From: Corynebacterium nuruki S6-4
GTDB lineage: Bacteria; Actinomycetota; Actinomycetes; Mycobacteriales; Mycobacteriaceae
Direction of reading: 5' to 3'
Assembly (NCBI RefSeq): GCF_007970465.1
Contig: NZ_CP042429.1
Location: forward strand, 1 to 64,000
Length of the DNA stretch: 64,000 nucleotides
Shown: piece after piece, positions 33,172 through 41,235 of the stretch
Layout of the letters: every line of letters begins with the position of its first letter
How positions within the stretch are numbered: position 1 is the first letter of the stretch
Translations under genes and position numbers: made by a program
The notes under the pieces: model-generated
Seen by the model: only the letters and a program-made list of their open reading frames with translations
What the model was told of the DNA's origin: nothing
Databases searched by the model: none

Positions 33172-33190
33172 TCAGGTTTGCCTCACCGAC
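33172..33190 (-). promoter_or_regulatory. DtxR-type iron box upstream of the siderophore-interacting protein gene
   Basis: TCAGGTTTGCCTCACCGAC matches the corynebacterial consensus TTAGGTTAGGCTAACCTAA at 13 of 19 positions, including AGGT and ACC half-site cores. It ends 22 nt before the start codon. Position, palindromy and the iron-related target all agree. Confidence 0.65.
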
Positions 33191-33243
33191 GGTACATGTC
33201 CTGTCGCCGCGGAACGCGCACCGGTGTCCGGGTTTTCCGTCCT

Positions 33244-33311
33244 GACGCGAGTTGACCCGATTCTGCTCCTGCCACGCGACGGACCGGAGCCGATCCGGGT
33301 CAGCTCGCGTC
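33244..33311. repeat. Interspersed palindromic repeat, copy A
   Basis: GACGCGAGTTGACCCG on the left and CGGGTCAGCTCGCGTC on the right form a long imperfect inverted repeat around a loop of about 30 nt. The right arm overlaps the stop of a decayed oxidoreductase gene. It shares its core with copies at 43.8, 52.9 and 62.8 kb and is closest to copy B. Confidence 0.85.
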
Positions 33312-33757
33312 GGCGGTGAGGGTCCTGCGGATCTCGAACGGGTCAGTCCGGGCCTTCCGCTGCCGCCCGCACCGCCCGACGTCCTTCGCGGCCAGGCCGC
33401 CGACCTTCGCGATCCACCGGTCACCCTTGGTGTCGGACGCCGTGCGCACCGGCGAGAACCGGGTGACATGTACCGGGGAGAAGCCGCAGAACGTCAACGT
33501 GGAACGGGCGACCTGCTTTCTGGTCGGGTTGCCCTGGACGAGTGCGAGGTAGAAGCCGGGGGAGTCCGCCGGCATGATGAACCTGGCGGAGCGGCCGGCG
33601 CCGTGGGGCAGGCCGAGGTGGAGGACCGGGTCGAAGTCGAGCTCGCGCAGGGTGAGCCGCTCGACGGCGGCTCCGGTCCGTGCTGCGGCATCCGCGTAGG
33701 CGTCCGCCAGGCCGGCGGTGAGGGAGGAGCGCTCGGGGTGGCGTGCATGGAACGTTT
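33300..33757 (-). pseudogene. Remnant of an NAD(P)H-dependent flavodoxin-fold oxidoreductase
   Basis: The reading frame contains two pieces of a KefF/MdaB-like flavodoxin-2 protein. RHPERSSLTAGLADAYADAA to LDFDPVLHLG is the first part. RSARFIMPADSPGFYLALVQ to FCGFSPVHVTRFSPVR is the C-terminal part. About 60-80 residues that normally lie between them, with the flavin-binding PxWW region, are missing in frame. No start codon lies before the first piece. The truncated 5' end abuts a truncated divergent TetR gene. Confidence 0.75.
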
Positions 33758-34114
33758 CGTCGACCGCCAACGCGCGGCCGTGGCGGCGGCGTCCAACGGG
33801 CGGGACGCCCTGCGTGACCAGGGGATCGCCTACGTCCGCTACGCCGCCGAGGAACCGCACGCCTTCGAGCTGATCTTCGACCCCACGATCTGCCCGCCGG
33901 GGAACCCCGGACCGGGCACGGCGGAGCTGGTGAAGGAGAACCTGGCGATGCTGGCGTCCTGCGTGGCGAGGGCGCAGGAGGAAGGCCTGTTCGCCGGGTC
34001 GGACACCGCCGAGGTCTCCACCGCGATGTGGGGGACCGTGCACGGGCTCGCCCATCTGGTCAACGAGGGACATCTCGACCTGGACGCCGCGGTCACCTGC
34101 TACCCGCCGACGCG
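33747..34114 (+). pseudogene. Remnant of a TetR-family regulator (ligand domain only)
   Basis: From ATG 33747 the frame reads a TetR WHG-type C-terminal domain: GIAYVRYAAEEPHAFELIF, then STAMWGTVHGLAHLVNEGHL. The DNA-binding N-terminal 60 or so residues are absent. At the 3' end the frame runs on antisense into the eRF1-like gene with no natural stop. The piece lies back-to-back with the oxidoreductase remnant, as expected for a former regulator/target pair. Confidence 0.75.
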
Positions 34115-35212
34115 CGAGCGCGATGACAGGAAGCCGTCGGACCCCGGCATCCGGTCCCTGAGTTCCCCGGATGGTCCGGACCGGAGCACAGCGGCGACAT
34201 TCTCCTTCAGGGGAGTGTCGACGAGTGCGACCTCGGCACCGGCCCGGGCGCAGGCGGTCAGCAGGTCATCCTCGTCCGGGCCGCTGTCGTCCCGGGCCGG
34301 GGCGCGGTAGCGCAGCAGCAGAGTGTCCACGTCACCAGTGTCCGCGGCCTGCGCCACCGCCCGCGTCCCCTCCACCGTCCTGCCACGGACCCGGGCCTCC
34401 TCGAAGCGCTGGAGTCCGGCGATCCGTCGTGCGGTCGCGATGTCGCTGGTGATCCCGGAGAGCTCTTCGCGGAGCGACTCCTCGCCGGCATCGGTCTCTC
34501 TGACCAGTGACGAGAACGGATCTGCCAGCCCGGTACGGACCGCGTGACGGTTCTGCGCCTCCCCGGCGAGCACGAGCACATCCGGTGTCCATCCGGTGGC
34601 GATGGCGTCCAGCTGGTCCGCGGCGCCGCGGGCGTCCTGTGCCACCGACTCCTCGCCATGCTGACGGATACGGTTGTGGGACAGTGCCCCCTGCCGGGGC
34701 CGGAGTTCCGCATCATCGCCGGCGGCCGCGTCGGCGGCGTCCATGACCGTCTCGGTATCGCCGTCGTCCTCGATACTGCTCGTGTCCTCGACCGCGACGA
34801 TGCGTCGCAGTGTCGCCCCGGTCCGGTCCACGACGGCGAGCAGGACACGTACGGCGTCCAGCCTCTGCCGGACATAGGGGCCGAGTACCGGTACCTGCCC
34901 GACGGTGGCGTGATCTCCGGTTCCCGGAGCGGCTTCCCACGGCTCATCGAGGATCACGCCGTGTCCGTCGGCGACGAGGACACGGCCGTCGGCCCGGCTC
35001 CGGAGCGGATCGCCGGGGGCGTTGTCGGGCAGAGCGGCGTCGAGGACCCTGAGCACAGGGTCCGGGGCACCGTCACCGGAGAGCCTGTCACGGAGATTCC
35101 TCCACCGCAGTCGAAGACCGTCGGCGTCCCCCGACGGGGTGTGTCCTCCGAGATAGACGGTGACGAACGGACTGTCGGTGTCGGTGAGTGTACGGACGGT
35201 CTCGAGCTTCAC
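34100..35212 (-). CDS. eRF1-like (Vms1/baeRF, Rv2629-type) family protein
   Basis: A 370-residue protein of the bacterial release-factor-1-like (baeRF) group, which includes Mycobacterium tuberculosis Rv2629. The N-terminal part ends in VLLAVVDRTGATLRRIVAV. The central part has the helix HNRIRQHGEESVAQDARGAA and the strand WTPDVLVLAGEAQ. The C-terminal domain has DTLLLRYRAPA and CARAGAEVALVDTP. Relatives are proposed to act on stalled or hibernating ribosomes; the bacterial role is unproven. GTG 35212 follows AAAGGAG. Confidence 0.8.
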   Translation of the reverse strand: MKLETVRTLTDTDSPFVTVYLGGHTPSGDADGLRLRWRNLRDRLSGDGAPDPVLRVLDAALPDNAPGDPLRSRADGRVLVADGHGVILDEPWEAAPGTGDHATVGQVPVLGPYVRQRLDAVRVLLAVVDRTGATLRRIVAVEDTSSIEDDGDTETVMDAADAAAGDDAELRPRQGALSHNRIRQHGEESVAQDARGAADQLDAIATGWTPDVLVLAGEAQNRHAVRTGLADPFSSLVRETDAGEESLREELSGITSDIATARRIAGLQRFEEARVRGRTVEGTRAVAQAADTGDVDTLLLRYRAPARDDSGPDEDDLLTACARAGAEVALVDTPLKENVAAVLRSGPSGELRDRMPGSDGFLSSRSRVGG

Positions 35213-35268
35213 GGTGGGCTCCTTTCCGCGTGTCCGGTGGATTGGGATCCACGACCCTACCAGCGGTT

Positions 35269-35295
35269 TGTCACGCTGTGGGGTGCTGCATCGTC
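35269..35295 (+). promoter_or_regulatory. ECF41-type promoter (TGTCACG-N16-CGTC)
   Basis: TGTCACG at 35269-35275 and CGTC at 35292-35295 are 16 nt apart. This matches the known ECF41 promoter form TGTCACA...CGTC. The decarboxylase-family gene starts 8 nt after CGTC, so the mRNA is nearly leaderless. The sigma factor encoded two genes on would then drive its own operon. Confidence 0.75.
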
Positions 35296-35303
35296 ATCCC
35301 GGC

Positions 35304-35726
35304 ATGACACACTTCGAGTTCACCAGCACCAGCAGACGCACCTGTGCCGCGGCCGGGGCGCTCGAACTCGCCGCGCGGACCGGACTCAGCCGCGACCGGC
35401 GGCTGCTCGTCCAGCTGCGCGCGTCCTACCTGAACAACTGCCGCTTCTGCATCGGGATGCACAGCGGGGAGGCGCTCAAGCACGGGCACGACCAGGCATG
35501 GTGCGACGCGGTCCGGGACTGGGAACCGGGTGACACCACGTTCACCGGTGCCGACGCCCTCATTCTCGAGTTCACGACCATGGGCACCCGCCTGGCCGAC
35601 GGCTACGACCCGGACCTGCAGGAGCGTGTGATCGGTGAATTCGGTGAGAAGACCACCGCGGCCCTGATCAGTCAGATCGCCGCGATCAACACCTGGAACC
35701 GGATCAGCGTACTGTCCGAGAAATGA
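35304..35726 (+). CDS. Carboxymuconolactone decarboxylase/AhpD-like protein
   Basis: A 140-residue all-helical AhpD-fold protein. The redox-active motif NNCRFCIGMH gives the CxxC and downstream His of AhpD-type peroxidase partners. ATG 35304 follows the ECF41-type promoter. The stop overlaps the sigma-factor ATG (ATGA). Genes of this family are the most frequent partners of ECF41 sigma factors, which supports a shared regulon. Confidence 0.9.
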   Translation: MTHFEFTSTSRRTCAAAGALELAARTGLSRDRRLLVQLRASYLNNCRFCIGMHSGEALKHGHDQAWCDAVRDWEPGDTTFTGADALILEFTTMGTRLADGYDPDLQERVIGEFGEKTTAALISQIAAINTWNRISVLSEK

Positions 35727-36565
35727 GCACCGGGGAATACCTCGCCGAGCGTCCGCGACTGCTCGGCCTCGCCTACACCGTCCTCGGCAGCTGGCAGGAC
35801 GCCGAGGATGCCGTCTCCGAGGCATGGCTGCGTCTGGCGGGTCAGGAGCCGGATGATCCCGCGGCCTGGCTGACCACCGTCGTCTCCCGTCTTGCGCTGG
35901 ACGCCGCCACGACCGCCGCGAAGCGCCGGGAGACCTACGTCGGTCCGTGGTTGCCCGAGGCCGTGCTGGCGGGGGCAGGTACGGACACCGGTCCCCAGGA
36001 ACAGGCCCTCCTCGGTGAACAGGTGGACCTCGCCTTCGTCCGGCTGCTGCAGTCGTTGTCCCCGGTGGACCGGGTGATCGTGGTGCTCGCCGACGTCGCC
36101 GGTCTGGAGCACCGGGAGATCGCGGGCATCGTCGGGACCACCGCCCCGGCGACACGGCAGCGGCTGCGCCGGGCCAGGTCGGCGCTCGCACGCAGTGACG
36201 ACGGCGGGCGTCCGGCAGGTGCCGACCGTGCCACGCTGGAGGCTCTGGCGTCCGCCCTGAACGACGGTGACCTGGGCTCACTGGTGGAGCAGCTCTCCGG
36301 AGGCTGCGTGCTGTGGACCGACGCCGGAGGGCTCACCCGGGCCGCCCGCAACCCGATCCGCGGACAGGACAAGGTCAACCGGTTCCTCGCCGGGCTCATC
36401 GCGAAGTTCGGGATGCCGCAGGTCAGTGTGGTCGATGCGGTGGGTGGACCGGTCCTGCGGGCGGTCTCCACGGACATGACCCGCATCATCACGGTCGAGG
36501 TGGTCGACGGTCAGGTCACCGGGCTGCAGATCCAGCAGAACCCGGGGAAGATCATCCGTCGGTGA
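35723..36565 (+). CDS. ECF41-group RNA polymerase sigma factor (SigJ-like)
   Basis: A 280-residue ECF sigma factor with sigma2 (GLAYTVLGSWQDAEDAVSEA) and sigma4 (DVAGLEHREIAGIVGTT) domains. The ECF41-specific linker motif appears as GPWLPEAVL. A SnoaL-like C-terminal domain of about 100 residues carries variants of the group's two motifs: DAGGLTRAARNPIRG and the terminal QQNPGKI. In this group the C-terminal extension modulates activity in place of an anti-sigma factor. Operon and promoter context fit. Confidence 0.92.
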   Translation: MSTGEYLAERPRLLGLAYTVLGSWQDAEDAVSEAWLRLAGQEPDDPAAWLTTVVSRLALDAATTAAKRRETYVGPWLPEAVLAGAGTDTGPQEQALLGEQVDLAFVRLLQSLSPVDRVIVVLADVAGLEHREIAGIVGTTAPATRQRLRRARSALARSDDGGRPAGADRATLEALASALNDGDLGSLVEQLSGGCVLWTDAGGLTRAARNPIRGQDKVNRFLAGLIAKFGMPQVSVVDAVGGPVLRAVSTDMTRIITVEVVDGQVTGLQIQQNPGKIIRR

Positions 36566-36628
36566 TGACCTCACAGGTACGCCGGATTCCCGGTGCCCCT
36601 GCTGTGGTGCCCGCGGCCGGTCGGACCG

Positions 36629-37795
36629 CTACCCGATACTGTCCCTGACCTGACGGAGCGTGGGAACGAAACGCTCAGCGATGCGCCGGTGGGCCTGCGC
36701 GCCGGGGTGGAGATTGTCGGCGTAGGGGAGTTCCCCGACATCCGCGGGCCCGAACAGGTCCAGTCCGTCGACGTAGGACAACCGGGGATCGTCGACGGCG
36801 CGCTGCGCGACCACCGCCGCGAGCTCTTCCCGGACCACCTCCAGCGTGAGTTTTCCGGCGGCGACCTCCGCCGGATCGCCGGTGGCGACGAACTTCATCG
36901 TCCCGTCACTGAAATCCGGGGCCAACGGGCCGGGGGTCGATTCCTGGATCGGGCAGCACACCGAGGACATCACGATCAGGGGAGTGTCCGGGTGGGCGTC
37001 CCGGATCGTGTCGAGGAACCCGTGGACCGCCGGGCCGAGCGCGCGGCGGCGCATGAGGTCCGCGTTCACCAGGTTGATGCCGAACTTCACGCTGATGATG
37101 TCGGCCTCCAGACCCGCGATCGTGCGGGCGACGAACGGGTCCAGCAGGGCACTGCCGCCCAGACCGAGATTATGCAGGTCGACATCGGCGGCGTGTGCGG
37201 CAATGACCGGCCAGGTGCCGGTCGGATGGGTCGCGTTGGAACCGTGGCTGACTGAACTGCCGTGATGGACCCACCGGGGCCGGGTCCGGGGAACCGGTGA
37301 CAGTGGTCGGTCAGACCGGAGCGCGACGATGCGGGTGAGCTCGTTGTGCGGCAGCCAGATCTCCACCGTCTTGTCCCGGTCCGGCAGGCCGGCGAAGGCG
37401 ATGGTCGCCACCGGGCCTTCCTCGGTCCGTGACGTTCCGGTGGCCATGTCCATGACCAGGGCGTCCCCGCCGAAGGAGGTGACCTGGTCGCGCAGTTCGC
37501 CGTCGATGACCAGGTCGTAGACGCCGTCCGGGCGGGGTGCCACTCCTTCGTACATCGGCCGGGTCCGCAGCACATCGAGTTCGATCCGTGTCGCCGTGGT
37601 GCGGACCGCCACCCGGGCACCGGCGGGTTGTGCCTCGACCATCGCGACCTGCGGATCCGTCGACTGTCTCCGGGCAGAGGCGGGGAGCCGGTGCGGTTGC
37701 AGCCCCCGGTCGGTCGGCTCGAGTTCCGCGACACCGATCAGCAGGTCAGTGGTGACCGGGGTGTCGGTCAGGGCCGGTTGAGGTGTGTCCGCCAT
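36629..37795 (-). CDS. SGNH/GDSL-type hydrolase with N-terminal beta domain
   Basis: A 388-residue putative esterase or lipase. The second half is an SGNH hydrolase: block I nucleophile Ser in VHHGSSVSHGSNAT, the Gly block LGLGGSALLDPF, the Asn block KFGINLVNAD, and the final Asp/His pair in YADNLHPGAQAH. The first 180 residues form a carbohydrate-esterase-2-like beta domain. No signal peptide is visible, so it is probably cytosolic. ATG 37795 follows AAGGAG. Confidence 0.87.
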   Translation of the reverse strand: MADTPQPALTDTPVTTDLLIGVAELEPTDRGLQPHRLPASARRQSTDPQVAMVEAQPAGARVAVRTTATRIELDVLRTRPMYEGVAPRPDGVYDLVIDGELRDQVTSFGGDALVMDMATGTSRTEEGPVATIAFAGLPDRDKTVEIWLPHNELTRIVALRSDRPLSPVPRTRPRWVHHGSSVSHGSNATHPTGTWPVIAAHAADVDLHNLGLGGSALLDPFVARTIAGLEADIISVKFGINLVNADLMRRRALGPAVHGFLDTIRDAHPDTPLIVMSSVCCPIQESTPGPLAPDFSDGTMKFVATGDPAEVAAGKLTLEVVREELAAVVAQRAVDDPRLSYVDGLDLFGPADVGELPYADNLHPGAQAHRRIAERFVPTLRQVRDSIG

Positions 37796-38007
37796 CTGTT
37801 CTCCTTGTCGGTCGAGTGGACAGTGGTGGGTCATCTTTCCACACCGGGTTGTTGTGGGGCTGTCGGCACCTCGCTGGCGTTCCTGGCGGCGGTCCCTGTG
37901 GCGCTCGCGCTGGTGGTGCAGCTGGTGCGAATGCGGATGGAAAATTAAATAGATCACACGGTCTAATAATAAGATCCAGGAGTCCTGCCGGTGGATATGC
38001 TCCCGCC
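37796..38007. other. AT-rich intergenic region
   Basis: The last 45 bases (AAATTAAATAGATC... onward) are far more AT-rich than their surroundings and precede the DUF1016 gene. A 41-codon frame with one hydrophobic stretch (37823-37948, GTG start) ends at the AT-rich patch; it may be a gene remnant or chance. No other structure is evident. Confidence 0.5.
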
Positions 38008-39051
38008 ATGACCAACGAACAGGCCATCGCACTCACCGACCCGCCCGAGGGCTACGGGGAGTGGTTCAGCGACAACAAGTCCCGGATCTACGCCGCCAGA
38101 CAGCGCGCCGCCCTCGCCGTGAACACCGAGATGCTGCAGGTATACTGGCGGATCGGGCGGGACATCATCGACAAGCAGGAGAATCAGGGGTGGGGGACGA
38201 AGGTCGTCGAGCGGTTGTCCCATGACCTGCGTAAAGAGTTTCCGGATCTGGGTGGTTTCTCGCAGGCGAACCTGCGCTACATGCGATCCTTCGCCCGGGA
38301 ATGGCCGGAAGATGCAATTCGCCAACAGGCTGTTGGCGAATTGCCGTGGGGCCACAACATCGTCCTGCTGACCAAGATCAAGGACCGTGCCCTGCGACTC
38401 GCTTACGCGGAGGCTGCCGTGGAATTCGGCTGGTCGCGCAACGTGCTGGCGACCCACATCCAGAGTCAGAGGATCGAACGCAAGGGCAGGGCGGTGACCA
38501 ATTTCGAGCGGGTCCTGCCGAAGGCGGAGTCCGACCTTGCCAGAGAATCCCTCAAGGACCCGTACCGCCTCGACTTCCTCGGCCTCGGTGACGGCGCAGA
38601 GGAACGCGAGATCGAGGCGACACTGACCGGCCACATCACCGACTTCCTTCTCGAACTCGGTGCGGGCTTCGCCTTCGTCGGACGCCAGGTCCACCTCGAG
38701 GTCGGTGGCGACGACTTCTACGTCGACCTGCTCTTCTACCACCTGACGCTGCGCCGGTATGTAGTCGTTGAGTTGAAGGCGGACAAGTTCCGGCCCGAGC
38801 ACCTCGGGCAACTCGGTTTCTACATGACCGCCGTGGACGAACTCCTCGGTCATGAGACGGACGCGCCCGCGATCGGTCTGCTGCTGTGCCGGCACCGGAA
38901 CGAGGTGGTGGCGGAATATGCGCTGCGGGACGCCACCCAACCGGTCGGGATCGCCGAATATGAACTCGTGGCGGGACTCCCGGACCAGTTGCAGACGGCC
39001 CTGCCCAGCATCGAACAGATCGAGCGGGAACTCGGGGGCCTCGACGACTGA
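38008..39051 (+). CDS. DUF1016 (YhcG-like) PD-(D/E)XK nuclease-domain protein
   Basis: A 347-residue protein. The N-terminal DUF1016 helical domain starts at YGEWFSDNKSRIYAARQRA and includes VYWRIGRDIIDKQE. The C-terminal PDDEXK nuclease fold shows FYVDLLFYHLTLRRYVVVELK, giving the Asp and E-x-K catalytic pattern. E. coli YhcG is of similar length. Many members sit in mobile or defence regions beside restriction-modification genes; here no such partner is present. The AT-rich upstream region suggests recent acquisition. Confidence 0.88.
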   Translation: MTNEQAIALTDPPEGYGEWFSDNKSRIYAARQRAALAVNTEMLQVYWRIGRDIIDKQENQGWGTKVVERLSHDLRKEFPDLGGFSQANLRYMRSFAREWPEDAIRQQAVGELPWGHNIVLLTKIKDRALRLAYAEAAVEFGWSRNVLATHIQSQRIERKGRAVTNFERVLPKAESDLARESLKDPYRLDFLGLGDGAEEREIEATLTGHITDFLLELGAGFAFVGRQVHLEVGGDDFYVDLLFYHLTLRRYVVVELKADKFRPEHLGQLGFYMTAVDELLGHETDAPAIGLLLCRHRNEVVAEYALRDATQPVGIAEYELVAGLPDQLQTALPSIEQIERELGGLDD

Positions 39052-39077
39052 GAGCGACCAACCTTGACCGACTCTGA

Positions 39078-39230
39078 TCAGTTCACCCCTGCTGATCGGC
39101 GAAGGTCCGCTGGTAGCGGGTGGGCGTGGTCCCTGTCGGCGGTGACGTCCACTTCGTCGCCGGGCCGGAACCCGAGGTCGCGGCGCAGACCGGCAGGGAT
39201 GGTCACCTGTCCTCTGCTGCTGATCCGCAT
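39078..39230 (-). CDS. AbrB/MazE-type (SpoVT-like) DNA-binding protein, short
   Basis: A 50-residue protein with a full swapped-hairpin AbrB motif: MRISSRGQVTIPAGLRRDLG then PGDEVDV. ATG 39230 has AAGGAG 7 nt upstream, so it is probably expressed. Antitoxins of the VapB/MazE type usually continue into a toxin-binding tail and a toxin gene. Here the tail is short and no toxin gene follows; the neighbour is the convergent DUF1016 gene. It is either a solitary regulator or an antitoxin relic. Confidence 0.7.
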   Translation of the reverse strand: MRISSRGQVTIPAGLRRDLGFRPGDEVDVTADRDHAHPLPADLRRSAGVN

Positions 39231-39265
39231 CCGGCAGCTCCTTGTTCGGGGGCGTTGCTGGTTGC

Positions 39266-39277
39266 CAGGATATCCTG
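39266..39277. promoter_or_regulatory. 12-bp perfect palindrome CAGGATATCCTG
   Basis: The palindrome lies in the divergent gap between the AbrB-type gene (start 39230) and the ArsR-type gene (start 39331). Both neighbours encode DNA-binding proteins, so it is a candidate operator for either. Its length alone would not exclude chance. Confidence 0.4.
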
Positions 39278-39330
39278 TCGCCGACGTAGCATCGGGGGCA
39301 TCAGGCAACACCCACAGATCGGAGCCATCC

Positions 39331-39666
39331 GTGTCCCCAGCGCGACACCACGAGCACCCGGACGCCGCGGACATCGCCATGCCGCGGGTCCTCTTCGCGC
39401 TGAGTGATCCGCTGCGACTGGGGATGGTCCACCACCTGGCGGACGCCGAGGGAGAGGTCGACAGCCGGGAACTCGGCCCCGACCTGCCGAAGTCCACGCT
39501 GACGCACCACACGAAACTGCTGCGGGAATCCGGGCTGACCTGGACCAGGGGAGAGGGACGCCAGTGCCTGATCCGTCTGCGCCGGGACGATCTGGATGCG
39601 CGGTTCCCCGGTCTGCTGGACGCCGTGCTGGAAGGGTCGGAGCCGGAGTCGGACACGGAGGAGTGA
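39331..39666 (+). CDS. ArsR-like winged-helix transcriptional regulator
   Basis: A 111-residue helix-turn-helix protein: FALSDPLRLGMVHHLADAEG, then LPKSTLTHHTKLLRESGL as the recognition helix, and RGEGRQCLIRLRRDDLDARF as the wing. The metal-binding ELCVC motif of classic ArsR proteins is absent, so the ligand is unknown. GTG 39331 has GGAG 8 nt upstream. The flavin-binding-type gene 130 nt downstream may be its target. Confidence 0.85.
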   Translation: MSPARHHEHPDAADIAMPRVLFALSDPLRLGMVHHLADAEGEVDSRELGPDLPKSTLTHHTKLLRESGLTWTRGEGRQCLIRLRRDDLDARFPGLLDAVLEGSEPESDTEE

Positions 39667-39794
39667 GGCATCCGCCCCGTACTCCCACGGCTCCGCAGAC
39701 AACGGTCTGAGGCTGAACCCGGGGACGAAGAACGCCGTGGCCGCGGTGATCCTCGGCGGCGCCACGGTACTGACATTGACCGGAAGGAACTGAC

Positions 39795-40469
39795 ATGGGT
39801 TACGCAGACATCGCCTTCGACGGGTTCGTGACGGCACGGCAGAATGCCCGGGGCGTCGGGCACCGGGTGGACACCTCCGGGGCGTCCGGGGCGGAGCTCG
39901 ACCCGCGGGACGCGAAGCTGATCCGGGAATCCCGCATGTTCATGATGGCGACCGTCACCGGGACGGGCTGGCCGTACGTCCAGCACAAGGGTGGTCCGGC
40001 CGGGTTCGTGACGGTGCGGACGGTCAGCGGACATTCGCAGCTGATGTTCCCCGACTTCGCGGGCAACCGGCAGTTCGTCACCGCCGGCAACCTCGACCGG
40101 GACGACCGGGTGTGCCTGTTCTTCGTGGACTTCACCACGCGCTCCCGGGTGAAGGTCTTCGGACACGCCCGACTGGTCGAGGCGTCCGACGATCCGGAAC
40201 TCATCGAGGAGCTGCGGGACCTGAAGGACTCCCGGATCACCTCGGTCATCGAGCGGGCCGTGATCGTGGACGTCGTGGCCTCCGACGCGAACTGCTCCAA
40301 GCAGATCACCCCGCGCTGGACCCGCGAGGAGGTCGAGGAACGCATCGACCTGTACCGGAAGGACATCGCCGAGCGGGACGCCAGGATCGCGGAGCTGGAG
40401 GAACAACTCCGGCTCACTGCTGCGGGGCAGACAGCTCCCGCGAGGTCTTCATCTGACGCAACGCCATGA
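39795..40469 (+). CDS. Pyridoxamine 5'-phosphate oxidase-like flavin-binding protein
   Basis: A 224-residue split-barrel protein of the PNPOx-like family. The barrel shows MATVTGTGWPYVQHKGGPAG, MFPDFAGNRQFVTAGNL and VKVFGHARLVEA. A C-terminal coiled-coil-like helix (IAERDARIAELEEQLRL) follows. It probably binds FMN or F420 and reduces an unknown substrate. Its last 56 bp overlap the convergent TauE-type gene. Confidence 0.87.
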   Translation: MGYADIAFDGFVTARQNARGVGHRVDTSGASGAELDPRDAKLIRESRMFMMATVTGTGWPYVQHKGGPAGFVTVRTVSGHSQLMFPDFAGNRQFVTAGNLDRDDRVCLFFVDFTTRSRVKVFGHARLVEASDDPELIEELRDLKDSRITSVIERAVIVDVVASDANCSKQITPRWTREEVEERIDLYRKDIAERDARIAELEEQLRLTAAGQTAPARSSSDATP

Positions 40470-41232
40470 CCAGGGCGAATACCCCGAAAATCCCGCTGAG
40501 GACCCGGGAGGGCACCGCCAGTGCCACCAGCACACCGACCACCGCACCCGGGGCCGCGCCGAGTGCGAGCCGGGTTCCCACGGCGGGGTCTGCGGTGCCG
40601 TGACGCAGGTGGGCGACCAGGCTGGCCAGCGAGTTCGGCAGCATGACCAGCAGGGATGTCCCCAGTGCCGTGGGCAGGTCGGTGCCGAGCACCATGACCA
40701 GGACCGGCACGGTGAGCAGTCCGCCGCCGAGCCCGAGCGAGGAGGCCCACGCCCCGACGATGACGCCGAAGACCAGGGCCGCGCACCACAGCCACACGCT
40801 GTGCCCGGGCCCGGACTGACCGGAGGAGAGCAGGGCGTCCACGGACACGCCCGCGGCGTCCAGCACCATCCGGACGCCGACGATCAGCAGCACCGCGGCG
40901 AAGATCAGGCGCAGGATCCGTGGGGACGCCCGGCTGACGAGCTGCACACCGAGGTTCACCCCGGCCAGTCCACCGAGCATCATCGGGACCGCGAAGAACA
41001 GGTCCACCGCCCCGCCGTGGAGGGCGTAGACGGCGGAGCCGATGACGGCGACGACCGCGTTCGGGGCGGCGACGGTGCCGTGGATGACCGACCGGGGCAG
41101 GACCGTGATCTTCTCTGTCGCCGGGACGGTGACCGTCCCGGTCCCGCCGCCGAAGATCGCGCCCGCCATACCGCCGAGCGCCCCGGCGGCGGGGAGGGCT
41201 GTGCGGGGATTCATGTCAGCCAGGGTAGTCAC
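40414..41232 (-). CDS. TauE/SafE-family exporter in the leuA operon
   Basis: A 272-residue membrane protein with about eight helices and the two TauE halves (GGMAGAIFGGGTGTVTVPA and ASSLGLGGGLLTVPVLVMVL). GTG 41232 lies 3 nt past the leuA stop, so it should be co-transcribed with leuA and share its attenuation. Export of an organic or sulfur acid connected to leucine synthesis is possible but speculative. Confidence 0.87.
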   Translation of the reverse strand: MTTLADMNPRTALPAAGALGGMAGAIFGGGTGTVTVPATEKITVLPRSVIHGTVAAPNAVVAVIGSAVYALHGGAVDLFFAVPMMLGGLAGVNLGVQLVSRASPRILRLIFAAVLLIVGVRMVLDAAGVSVDALLSSGQSGPGHSVWLWCAALVFGVIVGAWASSLGLGGGLLTVPVLVMVLGTDLPTALGTSLLVMLPNSLASLVAHLRHGTADPAVGTRLALGAAPGAVVGVLVALAVPSRVLSGIFGVFALVMALRQMKTSRELSAPQQ

Positions 41233-41235
41233 AGG

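Noticed and set aside
37823..37948. 41-codon hydrophobic frame upstream of the DUF1016 gene
   Set aside because: There is no clear ribosome-binding site or known relative, and one hydrophobic stretch is easily produced by chance in GTG/CTG-rich DNA. It is kept only as a note under the intergenic entry.
39667..39794. Frame reading NAVAAVILGGATVLTLTGRN before the flavin-binding-type gene
   Set aside because: It looks like the end of a membrane protein but is only about 29 codons long after the ArsR stop and is out of frame with any start with a ribosome-binding site. It may be a deletion scar, which is not provable here.
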